A stretch of DNA of 25,176 nucleotides, taken from the IMG/VR virus record IMGVR_UViG_3300034418_001490, positions 1 to 25,176 of that record; one strand, given 5' to 3'. Positions 7,026 to 12,675 of the stretch are shown in pieces. Made by a program: the position numbers and the translations under genes. The notes beneath the pieces are model-generated. The model was given only the letters and a program-made list of their open reading frames with translations. It made no database searches and was not told the origin of the DNA. The first letter of the stretch is position 1. Every line of letters starts with the position of its first letter. The DNA is from a virus.

Positions 7026-7511
7026 ATGATTGATCGTAAGTACAATATTATTTCTGGCACTGCCTATTGGGCTTCTGTCGTAGCACCTAACACCACATTT
7101 GATAGTGATGGTGTATGGGAAGTTAATGTCTGTAATCTAGATGAGGATGCAAAAGCTACTCTAGAGGCAGACGGCATCACCATTCGTAACAAGGGTGATG
7201 AAAAAGGAGATTACGTCCAGATCAAGCGTAAGGTCCGGCGTAATGATGGTGGGGTAAACACTGCACCAAAGGTGGTTGATTCCAATAATTCCCCCATGCA
7301 TGATACCTTTATTGGAAACGGCTCTCTTGTTAATGTTAAGTACCGTTCTTATGATTGGAAGTTCGGTAATAAGAAGGGAGTTGGTGCAGACCTAGTAGCT
7401 CTACAAGTAGTTGACTTGGTAGAGTATCAACAAGCAGGAGGCTCTGATTTTACCCCAGTGTCTGGCGGATACACTTCTTCTGAAGATGATATCCCATTCC
7501 CCACTAACTAA
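7026..7511 (+). CDS. single-stranded DNA-binding protein (T7 gp2.5-like role)
   Basis: A 161-residue protein starting at ATG 7026, eight bases after AAGGAG; a longer reading from 6939 overlaps the previous gene and is less likely. The body looks like an OB fold, with many beta strands (SGTAYWASVV, WEVNVCNL, YVQIKRKV, LVNVKYRSYDW, VALQVVDLVEY). The tail is Gly/Ser-rich, then acidic and ends EDDIPFPTN. That acidic DDIPF tip resembles bacterial SSB tips that dock partner proteins, though three residues follow it here. The position after polymerase and before the exonuclease matches gp2.5 in T7-like replication modules. Confidence 0.8.
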   Translation: MIDRKYNIISGTAYWASVVAPNTTFDSDGVWEVNVCNLDEDAKATLEADGITIRNKGDEKGDYVQIKRKVRRNDGGVNTAPKVVDSNNSPMHDTFIGNGSLVNVKYRSYDWKFGNKKGVGADLVALQVVDLVEYQQAGGSDFTPVSGGYTSSEDDIPFPTN

Positions 7512-7518
7512 TGGAAAT

Positions 7519-7544
7519 GGGCAGGGCTTTTCGGAGTCCTGCCC
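7519..7544 (+). promoter_or_regulatory. GC-rich stem-loop with TTCG loop before the exonuclease start
   Basis: GGGCAGG (7519-7525) pairs with CCTGCCC (7538-7544). Four inner pairs including two G-U close a TTCG tetraloop (7530-7533). It sits between the SSB stop and the ATG at 7553. No T run follows, so it is not a standard terminator; mRNA processing or 3'-end protection of ssb mRNA is possible. Its presence argues against the in-frame ATG at 7511 as the exonuclease start. Confidence 0.7.
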
Positions 7545-7552
7545 TACCCATC

Positions 7553-8410
7553 ATGATAAAACTTAATACACTTATAGAAGATATCTATAACCTTTTTTCA
7601 GAGGATTCAGAAAGTAAAAAATCAAAAGACGAAATAGAGAAGGCAGCTAAAAAGGCTGGACGAAACATTGCCCACATCTTGGTGTCCTCACTTGAGGAAA
7701 GAAAAGAAAAAAGACCGTCCACTCTCAGGCTTTCTAATATCGGCAGACCGAAACGTCAGTTATGGTATCAACTAAAAGAAACAAAAGGAGAGACTACTCT
7801 TAAACCAAATGATTATATAAAATTTTTATATGGTCATATACTCGAAGAGATGGTATTGTTTCTGGCATTCGCAGCTGGTCATAGAGTTACTGATCAGCAG
7901 AAGCGAGTCACAATCGGCGGTGTTGTCGGACACAAGGATTGTAAGATTGACGATGTTACAGTAGATGTAAAGAGTGCCTCTTCCTATGCCTTTAAAAAGT
8001 TTAAGGAAGGCACACTAGCAGACGATGATCCCTTTGGATATATCAGTCAACTCTCTGCATATGCTAAGGCAGGTAAAGAAAGTTCCGCTGCTTTTTTAGC
8101 TATAGATAAACAGAGTGGTGAGCTTGCACTGCTACCTTTACATCAGATGGAGTTTGATGACGTTGAAACTACGATTAAAAACATTAGACAATCCTTGGAA
8201 AACTCTGAACCACCAGATAGGTGCTATGAAGATATTCCTTTTGGCAAGTCTGGTAATCGTCAGCTTTCCATTGGTTGTCGCTATTGTGATTATAAGTCTA
8301 CTTGTTGGTCTGACTCTAACAACGGTAAAGGTCTTCGTACTTTTAATTATGCATCCGGTCCTGTATACCTTACACAAACTACAACAGTTCCGAATGTCGA
8401 AGAAGTGTAA
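7553..8410 (+). CDS. PD-(D/E)xK exonuclease with a C-terminal cysteine cluster
   Basis: The 285-residue product (299 if translation begins at 7511) has an SNIGRPKRQLWY segment, then the nuclease core with GHKDCKIDD and V137-D138-V139-K140, then a QLSAYAKAG helix carrying the family's Gln/Tyr. The C terminus has C224 and then C242-x2-C245-x5-C251, the spacing seen at Fe-S clusters of Cas4/AddB-type nucleases; a metal cluster is likely but inferred. In T7-like phages the exonuclease (gp6) removes primers, degrades host DNA and acts in recombination. It follows SSB and a stem-loop; neither possible start has a good ribosome site. The stop overlaps the next gene by one base (TAATG). Confidence 0.8.
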   Translation: MIKLNTLIEDIYNLFSEDSESKKSKDEIEKAAKKAGRNIAHILVSSLEERKEKRPSTLRLSNIGRPKRQLWYQLKETKGETTLKPNDYIKFLYGHILEEMVLFLAFAAGHRVTDQQKRVTIGGVVGHKDCKIDDVTVDVKSASSYAFKKFKEGTLADDDPFGYISQLSAYAKAGKESSAAFLAIDKQSGELALLPLHQMEFDDVETTIKNIRQSLENSEPPDRCYEDIPFGKSGNRQLSIGCRYCDYKSTCWSDSNNGKGLRTFNYASGPVYLTQTTTVPNVEEV

Positions 8411-8742
8411 TGAAAACTCAGAGTGCCAAAGCAAAGGGTCGAAGATTTCAGCAGTGGGTGAGAGACAAGCTGATTGAAATACTTTCTATAAATGAAGAGG
8501 ACATAGAGAGTAGGAGTATGGGAGCTTCTGGTGAGGATTTAATCATGGCACAGATGGCTCGCCAGAAGTTTCCCTTCTCCATTGAATGTAAGAATCAAGA
8601 AAAACTAAATGTATGGGAAGCGTACAATCAAGCTGATACAAACTCTGGTAAGTACGAACCTATCTTATTTATAAAAAAGAATAACAAGAAACCATTGGTA
8701 GTTTTAGATGCGGAATATTTTATTAAACTACATAGAAAATAG
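8410..8742 (+). CDS. small PD-(D/E)xK (resolvase-like) endonuclease
   Basis: A 110-residue basic protein with an N-terminal helix (KAKGRRFQQWVRDKL), then GASGEDLIMAQ (E42/D43), FSIECKNQ (E59-x-K61) and WEAYNQA with a conserved-type Gln. This is the E...D...ExK...Q layout of small Holliday-junction-resolvase-like or VRR-NUC nucleases. It is the third PD-(D/E)xK candidate in the window. It directly follows the exonuclease with a TAATG overlap, which suggests work on the same DNA intermediates. Substrate specificity cannot be read off; the fold class is fairly sure. Confidence 0.72.
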   Translation: MKTQSAKAKGRRFQQWVRDKLIEILSINEEDIESRSMGASGEDLIMAQMARQKFPFSIECKNQEKLNVWEAYNQADTNSGKYEPILFIKKNNKKPLVVLDAEYFIKLHRK

Positions 8743-9061
8743 TGAGATACTTTATGTCTATGATCCCATTGAGGAATCCTCTAATTCATATGAGGAACTC
8801 TTCAATGGGGTTATTATGCAAGCTTTAATAGACATTTGTACAGAAGAAGAGTATACTACTAAACATCACCAAGGAGCTAAGGAAGAAGCTATGGCTTGGT
8901 TCTTCTCCACCATTGTGTCTGTTGTGGATAATTTTGAAATGGTATGTGACCTAGCAGGTATCGACTCTGAAAAGGTACGGAGTTTTGCGGAGAGAATAAC
9001 ACTATCAGAAAACAAAGAAGTCTTACGACAACACATGTTGAAGAGCTTTCATGACAAGTAG
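8708..9061 (+). CDS. conserved hypothetical phage protein, 117 or 81 aa
   Basis: The conserved-looking part runs from VIMQALIDICTEEEYTT through AWFFSTIVSVVDNFEMVCDLAGIDSEKVRSFAE, all helical and acidic; the D-N-F-x-x-V-C-x-x-A-G-x-x-x-x-x-V-R element is one I associate with a common phage family of unknown function. Two starts are possible. ATG 8708 overlaps the nuclease gene by 35 bases with no ribosome site. ATG 8816 follows six bases after the stem-loop at 8765-8809 and would remove 36 residues that look less conserved. I give the long form but consider 8816 equally likely. Confidence 0.6.
   Translation: MRNILLNYIENSEILYVYDPIEESSNSYEELFNGVIMQALIDICTEEEYTTKHHQGAKEEAMAWFFSTIVSVVDNFEMVCDLAGIDSEKVRSFAERITLSENKEVLRQHMLKSFHDK
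8765..8809 (+). promoter_or_regulatory. stem-loop before the in-frame ATG at 8816
   Basis: CCCATTGAGGA (8765-8775) pairs with TCTTCAATGGG (8799-8809) over 11 pairs with one G-U; the 23-base loop includes GAGGAATCCTC partial symmetry. It lies just after the stop of the small nuclease gene and immediately before ATG 8816. No T tract follows. It either is coding sequence of the longer reading or marks an intergenic control or processing site. Confidence 0.55.
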
Positions 9062-9332
9062 AAGAGAATCCTTTGCTCAATATATTTTAAGACGGATGGA
9101 GGAAGAAGATTTGAAAGATGCCACAGACAAACAGGTTGGTGGTCAACACTATAAAGATTGTCCGATACAGCCGGTAGAATATATTGTTAAGAATGAGCTT
9201 GATTTTTTAGAAGGTAATGTAGTAAAATATATTACTCGACATAGAAAGAAAGGCTCTGGCCCAGAGGATATCCGAAAGGTTATTCATTATGCAGAGCTTA
9301 TTTTAGAATTACATTACAACGAAAAACCATAG
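9051..9332 (+). CDS. DUF3310 family protein
   Basis: A 93-residue protein whose central part matches DUF3310 clearly: VGGQHYKDCPIQPVEYI, then LDFLEGNVVKYITRHRKKG, then a DIRKVIHYAELILEL helix. The family is widespread in phages and often sits next to nucleotide-metabolism genes; T7 gp1.7, a nucleotide kinase, is related in my recollection, but no catalytic activity should be assumed for this short form. The gene lies directly before the ribonucleotide reductase. The first about 25 residues are charged and not part of the domain. The ATG overlaps the previous stop by 11 bases. Confidence 0.85.
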   Translation: MTSRRESFAQYILRRMEEEDLKDATDKQVGGQHYKDCPIQPVEYIVKNELDFLEGNVVKYITRHRKKGSGPEDIRKVIHYAELILELHYNEKP

Positions 9333-9340
9333 GAGCCACC

Positions 9341-11017
9341 ATGTTTAAATCAAATAAGAACCCACAATTTAGATCAAAGTTTTCTGAAGATATTTTCTAC
9401 ACAAAGTATGCCCATGCCGGTGCTGAAACAATGCATGAACTAGCATCTACTTTAGTAGAGGATGTCTGTCAATCATACATGTCCAAGTCAGAAAAGGACG
9501 AGCTTGTTAGCCACATTGCAGACCTACGGTTTATTCCCGGCGGTCGTTATCTTTACTATGCTGGTAGAGACAAGAAGTTTTTTAATAACTGTTATCTTTT
9601 GAAGTGTGAGGAAGATACAAGAGAGGACTGGGCTAACCTTTCTTGGAAGGCGGAGTCATGCCTAATGACTGGTGGTGGCATTGGGTCTGACTATTCTGTG
9701 TATAGGGCAGAGGGTAAGACGCTTGGAGGAACTGGTGGCATTTCAAGCGGCCCTCTGCCCAAGATGCAGATGATTAACGAGATTGGTCGTAGAGTTATGC
9801 AGGGTGGTAGTCGTAGGTCCGCTATTTATGCCAGCCTTAATTGGAAGCATGAAGATATCTATAAGTTTCTTGGATCAAAGAATTGGAAAGATATGCCGGT
9901 AGGCACAACAGGACAGACATTGTTTGATATTAAACAAGATGATTTTAATTTTCCTGCTCCACTAGACATGACAAATATAAGCGTTAACTACGACACAGAA
10001 TGGTTGCTAAATTATTGGAACACGGGAGAACTAGATGATGTCTTTATTACAAATGTACGTCAAGCTTTATCAACAGCAGAGCCGGGATTTAGTTTCAACT
10101 TCTTTGACAAAGAGAATGAGACACTACGAAATGCCTGCACAGAAGTCACATCCGAAGATGATTCGGACGTATGTAATCTGGGTAGTCTTAACTTTGCTCG
10201 TATTGATGGCGTCGAGCAGCTTCGTTCTGTAGTTGAACTAGCTACAAAGTTTCTCATTTGTGGAACCTTACGGGCGCAGCTGCCTTATGATAAGGTCTAT
10301 AAAGTGAGAGAGAAGAACCGACGCTTAGGCTTAGGGTTGATGGGATTGCATGAATGGTTAATTCAAAGAGGCAGTCGGTATGAGACAACGGAAGAGATGC
10401 ATCGTTGGTTAAAGATTTATGAATCAGAATCAGATAAAGTTTCTAATGAATTCTCCGATCTATTGGGAATCTCTCGTCCAGTTGCAAAGAGAGCAGTAGC
10501 ACCAACAGGAACCATCGGCATTATTGCTGGTACTTCTACAGGTGTAGAGCCTATCTTTGCTGTAGCGTACAAGCGTAGGTATCTCAAGAATCGTAGGTGG
10601 CACTATCAGTATGTGGTTGACAGTGCTGCTCAAGAGATGATTGAATTGTATGGAGCTAACCCAGAGAATATTGAATCAGCTATGGATTTGGCTACGGATT
10701 ATGAACGTAGGCTTTCCTTTCAAGCAAACATTCAAGAGTATGTAGATATGTCCATCTCTAGTACAATTAATCTTCCAGCTTGGGGTACAAAAGAAAATAA
10801 TGAAGACCTTGTTGTTCCTTTTGCTAACACTCTTGCTAAGTATGCACATCGACTGAGAGGCTTCACTTGTTTCCCTGATGGTAGTCGAGGAGGCCAGCCT
10901 CTAACCGTCGTACCCTACAAGGAAGCTGTTGAGAAACTTGGCGAAGAGTTTGAAGAGAACATTCAGACACATGACATCTGTGAGATAGCAGGTACAGGAG
11001 GAGTCTGTGGTGTATGA
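9341..11017 (+). CDS. ribonucleotide reductase, class II (adenosylcobalamin) type
   Basis: A 558-residue catalytic subunit that reduces ribonucleotides to deoxyribonucleotides. Active-site pieces: C84 (NNCYLL) and C278 (CNLGSLN) as the redox pair; N264-A-C266-T-E268 with the radical Cys; PTGTIGIIAGTSTGVEP as the phosphate-binding loop; and a C-terminal C547...C556 pair for re-reduction. No N-terminal ATP cone is seen. The late barrel strand reads GFTCFPDGSRGGQPL, lacking the Tyr-Tyr pair class I enzymes need to receive a radical from NrdB, and no nrdB follows. These point to B12-dependent class II. Caution: the P-SSP7 cyanophage enzyme was once misassigned to class II. GGAG precedes the ATG. 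Confidence 0.88.
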   Translation: MFKSNKNPQFRSKFSEDIFYTKYAHAGAETMHELASTLVEDVCQSYMSKSEKDELVSHIADLRFIPGGRYLYYAGRDKKFFNNCYLLKCEEDTREDWANLSWKAESCLMTGGGIGSDYSVYRAEGKTLGGTGGISSGPLPKMQMINEIGRRVMQGGSRRSAIYASLNWKHEDIYKFLGSKNWKDMPVGTTGQTLFDIKQDDFNFPAPLDMTNISVNYDTEWLLNYWNTGELDDVFITNVRQALSTAEPGFSFNFFDKENETLRNACTEVTSEDDSDVCNLGSLNFARIDGVEQLRSVVELATKFLICGTLRAQLPYDKVYKVREKNRRLGLGLMGLHEWLIQRGSRYETTEEMHRWLKIYESESDKVSNEFSDLLGISRPVAKRAVAPTGTIGIIAGTSTGVEPIFAVAYKRRYLKNRRWHYQYVVDSAAQEMIELYGANPENIESAMDLATDYERRLSFQANIQEYVDMSISSTINLPAWGTKENNEDLVVPFANTLAKYAHRLRGFTCFPDGSRGGQPLTVVPYKEAVEKLGEEFEENIQTHDICEIAGTGGVCGV

Positions 11018-11460
11018 AAACAGAAGATATCAAAAAATATAAAAGAGAATACATGAGAGCGTATCGCTCAAAACCTGAGAATAAAGAACGTCTAAGACAA
11101 CAACAAATCGGTTACAGCAGTAAACGGGACACTACAATTGCTGGTAAACTGCATAGAGTAAAAACAAGGAGTAAAAAAATTAATGTTGAGTTTAATTTAA
11201 CGAAAGAATACTTAGAAAGTATCTATCCGACTGACGGTATGTGTCCATTGCTAAACATAGCATTAAATTGGCATAGCCCTTCAAGACATGATAGCACTCC
11301 ATCAATAGACAGAATTGATAATAATAAAGGATACATAAAAGGAAATGTACAATGGGTAAGTTGGAGAGCTAACCTACTTAAAAATGATGCAACTCTAGAA
11401 GAGCTTCTTATGCTTGCTCAAAACTACAAAAAGATATATGACAAAGTTATACTCTCGTAG
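11014..11460 (+). CDS. HNH-type (His-Me finger) endonuclease
   Basis: A 148-residue basic protein. The N-terminal half is a Lys/Arg-rich helix (KKYKREYMRAYRSK). The C-terminal half carries PSIDRIDNNKGYIKGNVQWVSWRAN (in pieces: D99-R100, G106-Y, N111, N120, K123) and KNDATLEEL, a form of HNH fold common in free-standing phage endonucleases. Only one Cys is present near the start of the fold, so the structural zinc site of some relatives is absent. It sits between RNR and a tRNA, a typical landing place for homing endonucleases. Its start overlaps the RNR stop (ATGA), and its stop codon TAG is made by bases 8-10 of the tRNA. Confidence 0.78.
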   Translation: MKTEDIKKYKREYMRAYRSKPENKERLRQQQIGYSSKRDTTIAGKLHRVKTRSKKINVEFNLTKEYLESIYPTDGMCPLLNIALNWHSPSRHDSTPSIDRIDNNKGYIKGNVQWVSWRANLLKNDATLEELLMLAQNYKKIYDKVILS

Positions 11461-11526
11461 CTCAATGGATAGAGCAACAGACTTCTAATCTGTAGGTTGC
11501 AGGTTCGAGTCCTGCCGAGAGTGCCA
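11451..11526 (+). tRNA. tRNA-Arg (anticodon UCU), CCA encoded
   Basis: Folds fully. Acceptor ACTCTCG pairs with CGAGAGT; D arm GCTC/GAGC; anticodon stem ACAGA/TCTGT with loop CTTCTAA, giving anticodon TCT; variable AGGTT; T arm GCAGG/CCTGC with TTCGAGT. The discriminator is G, followed by encoded CCA. It reads AGA (and AGG) Arg codons, which are frequent in the phage genes here, so it likely compensates for host codon bias. The first ten bases overlap the HNH gene. Confidence 0.96.
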
Positions 11527-11534
11527 AAAAAAGC

Positions 11535-11563
11535 TTGACAAAAATAAAAAAATATGTTATATA
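11535..11563 (+). promoter_or_regulatory. sigma70-type promoter before hsp20
   Basis: TTGACA (11535-11540), a 17-base very A-rich spacer, then TATATA (11558-11563); an overlapping TATACT gives a 19-base spacing alternative. It starts nine bases after the tRNA CCA end. It probably drives Hsp20 and the genes after it, up to the small terminase at least in part. Confidence 0.75.
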
Positions 11564-11567
11564 CTAA

Positions 11568-11593
11568 GCGGGAATGCCATAATGGGTTCCCGC
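11568..11593 (+). promoter_or_regulatory. leader stem-loop of the hsp20 mRNA
   Basis: GCGGGAA (11568-11574) pairs with TTCCCGC (11587-11593) around a 12-base loop. It begins about where transcription from the promoter would start, so the hsp20 mRNA would carry a 5'-terminal hairpin, a known way to protect mRNA. It does not cover the AAAAGGAG ribosome site, so a classic RNA thermometer is not obvious. An operator is the other option. Confidence 0.55.
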
Positions 11594-11618
11594 AATATCT
11601 TGCTAAAAGGAGATAACA

Positions 11619-12050
11619 ATGTTTACAGAACACATGTATAGGCATGCGATTGGTTTAGATAATCTATTTAAAAAGTTAACGGTAATGCAAGGAAATTCAG
11701 CTAAGGGAAATTTTCCTCCTCATAGAGTGTCAGATATTGAGGATAAGACATACTACTTAGAGTTTGCTGTAGCGGGTTATTCTAAAGAAGATTTAGAAGT
11801 TGTACTAGAAGACTCAGAAACTCTTGTTGTTCAGTCATCAGGTTCTAGCACCCAAAAAACAGGCGATAATACAAATGGTGAGTTGTATACTAGCTACGAT
11901 GGTATTGCTTCCAGAGGATTTAAAAAAGAATTTAAATTAAATCCTTATTTAAAAGTAAAAAATGTTACACTGAAGGATGGGTTACTAACTATTGAGTTAG
12001 AAAAAACTTTACCAGAAGAAAAGAAATTAAAAGTCCTAACAATTAACTAG
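11619..12050 (+). CDS. small heat shock protein Hsp20 (alpha-crystallin family)
   Basis: A 143-residue chaperone of the IbpA type. The N-terminal arm (residues 1-40) precedes the alpha-crystallin domain, which shows YYLEFAVAGYSKEDLEVVLED, then LVVQSSG, GIASRGFKKEFKLNPYLKV and the late GLLTIELEK strand. The C terminus ends KLKVLTIN; an I/V-x-I/V-like tail (VLTI) could mediate oligomer contacts. It holds unfolding proteins during infection. Hsp20 genes are common in marine cyanophages and also occur in other T7- and T4-like marine phages. It has its own promoter, a leader hairpin and AAAAGGAG seven bases before the ATG, which suggests strong separate expression. Confidence 0.92.
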   Translation: MFTEHMYRHAIGLDNLFKKLTVMQGNSAKGNFPPHRVSDIEDKTYYLEFAVAGYSKEDLEVVLEDSETLVVQSSGSSTQKTGDNTNGELYTSYDGIASRGFKKEFKLNPYLKVKNVTLKDGLLTIELEKTLPEEKKLKVLTIN

Positions 12051-12058
12051 AAAGGAAA

Positions 12059-12082
12059 GGGGAGAGCAGAAATGTTCTCCCC
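12059..12082 (+). promoter_or_regulatory. stem-loop with embedded 10-codon frame after hsp20
   Basis: GGGGAGAGC (12059-12067) pairs with GTTCTCCCC (12074-12082), nine pairs with one G-U and a six-base loop. The 5' arm is itself a Shine-Dalgarno-like run. The ATG at 12072 begins in the loop and opens a ten-codon frame (MFSPLSWLKQ, stop at 12104) crossing the next gene's start at 12089. No T tract follows. It may control read-through or translation from hsp20 into the next gene. Confidence 0.6.
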
Positions 12083-12088
12083 ACTCTC

Positions 12089-12229
12089 ATGGCTAAAGCA
12101 GTAAATAAAAAAGCATTAGAAATCCATACTACAAAAAAGAAAACCAGTATCGGTATGTCGCCCTTATCAAGACCAACAAACAAATCTAAACGGATGGCAT
12201 GGAAAAAATATAGGGGACAGGGAAAGTGA
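12089..12229 (+). CDS. small basic conserved phage protein, 46 aa
   Basis: A 46-residue, very basic protein beginning MAKAVNKKALE. Its centre has KKTSIGMSPLSRPTNKSKR, and it ends KKYRGQGK. From memory, the S-I-G-x-S-x-x-(S/T)-R-P-x-N-K-x-K-R and K-K-Y-R-G-Q-G pieces recur in small proteins near structural genes of T7-like marine phages; the function is unknown, and nucleic-acid or capsid binding is possible given the charge. No ribosome site is visible; a strong stem-loop ends seven bases upstream. Its stop overlaps the GTG start of the next gene. Confidence 0.65.
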   Translation: MAKAVNKKALEIHTTKKKTSIGMSPLSRPTNKSKRMAWKKYRGQGK

Positions 12230-12675
12230 CAAACAGATTTCTTAAACTAGATACAGAAGTTATTGATATTTTTTGGAGTGACCTGAGTAAGCTGTTTAGT
12301 AAAGTAATTGCACAGCAAGGATCAGGCAGGGATAGTTTAGAACTATTGTACACAAAGATTAAAAATAATATTCTTGAGGTGTGGATTTATAAAGGTGAGA
12401 ATAATAAAATACAAGCTGCGTACTGTACCGCAGTCACACCCTACCCTGAAAAGAAAGTTTTGTTCTGGGGATACATGGGTGCGGTAGATAATAACATGTC
12501 GGAATGGCAAGGCTCAATGGTAAAATGCTTGAAGGACTATGCATACCAAATGGAATGTGAATGTATAGAATTCTTTTCTACAAGGACAGGATGGAATAAA
12601 ATTTTTACAGACTCTGGATCAACAGTAAAAGATATTGGAACAATTTATGAGGTATCGTTAGATGACAACGAATAG
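12226..12675 (+). CDS. GNAT-like phage protein, 149 aa
   Basis: An alpha/beta protein resembling small phage GNAT-fold proteins: a WSDLSKLFSKVI helix, a LEVWIYKGENNKIQAAYC strand pair, a YPEKKVLFWGYMG strand, then WQGSMVKCLKDYAYQMECECIEFF and a TGWNKIF segment. The same R-x-GW-x-K-type end appears in the minus-strand gene at 23917-24348, so the two may be distant paralogues. T7 gp13, an internal virion protein, has a similar size and fold. Acetyl-CoA binding is not demonstrated: the usual GNAT pyrophosphate loop is not evident. It starts at GTG 12226 with a CAGGGA upstream and a four-base overlap with the preceding stop. Confidence 0.5.
   Translation: MTNRFLKLDTEVIDIFWSDLSKLFSKVIAQQGSGRDSLELLYTKIKNNILEVWIYKGENNKIQAAYCTAVTPYPEKKVLFWGYMGAVDNNMSEWQGSMVKCLKDYAYQMECECIEFFSTRTGWNKIFTDSGSTVKDIGTIYEVSLDDNE

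Noticed and set aside
11451-11526. tRNA as a phage attachment site
   Set aside because: The tRNA is complete with CCA, and no integrase or second partial copy is seen in the window.
11424-11645. Minus-strand 73-codon frame with an RTRTCNLQIRS segment
   Set aside because: This is the well-known spurious translation of the opposite strand of a tRNA; the tRNA-Arg fully explains it.
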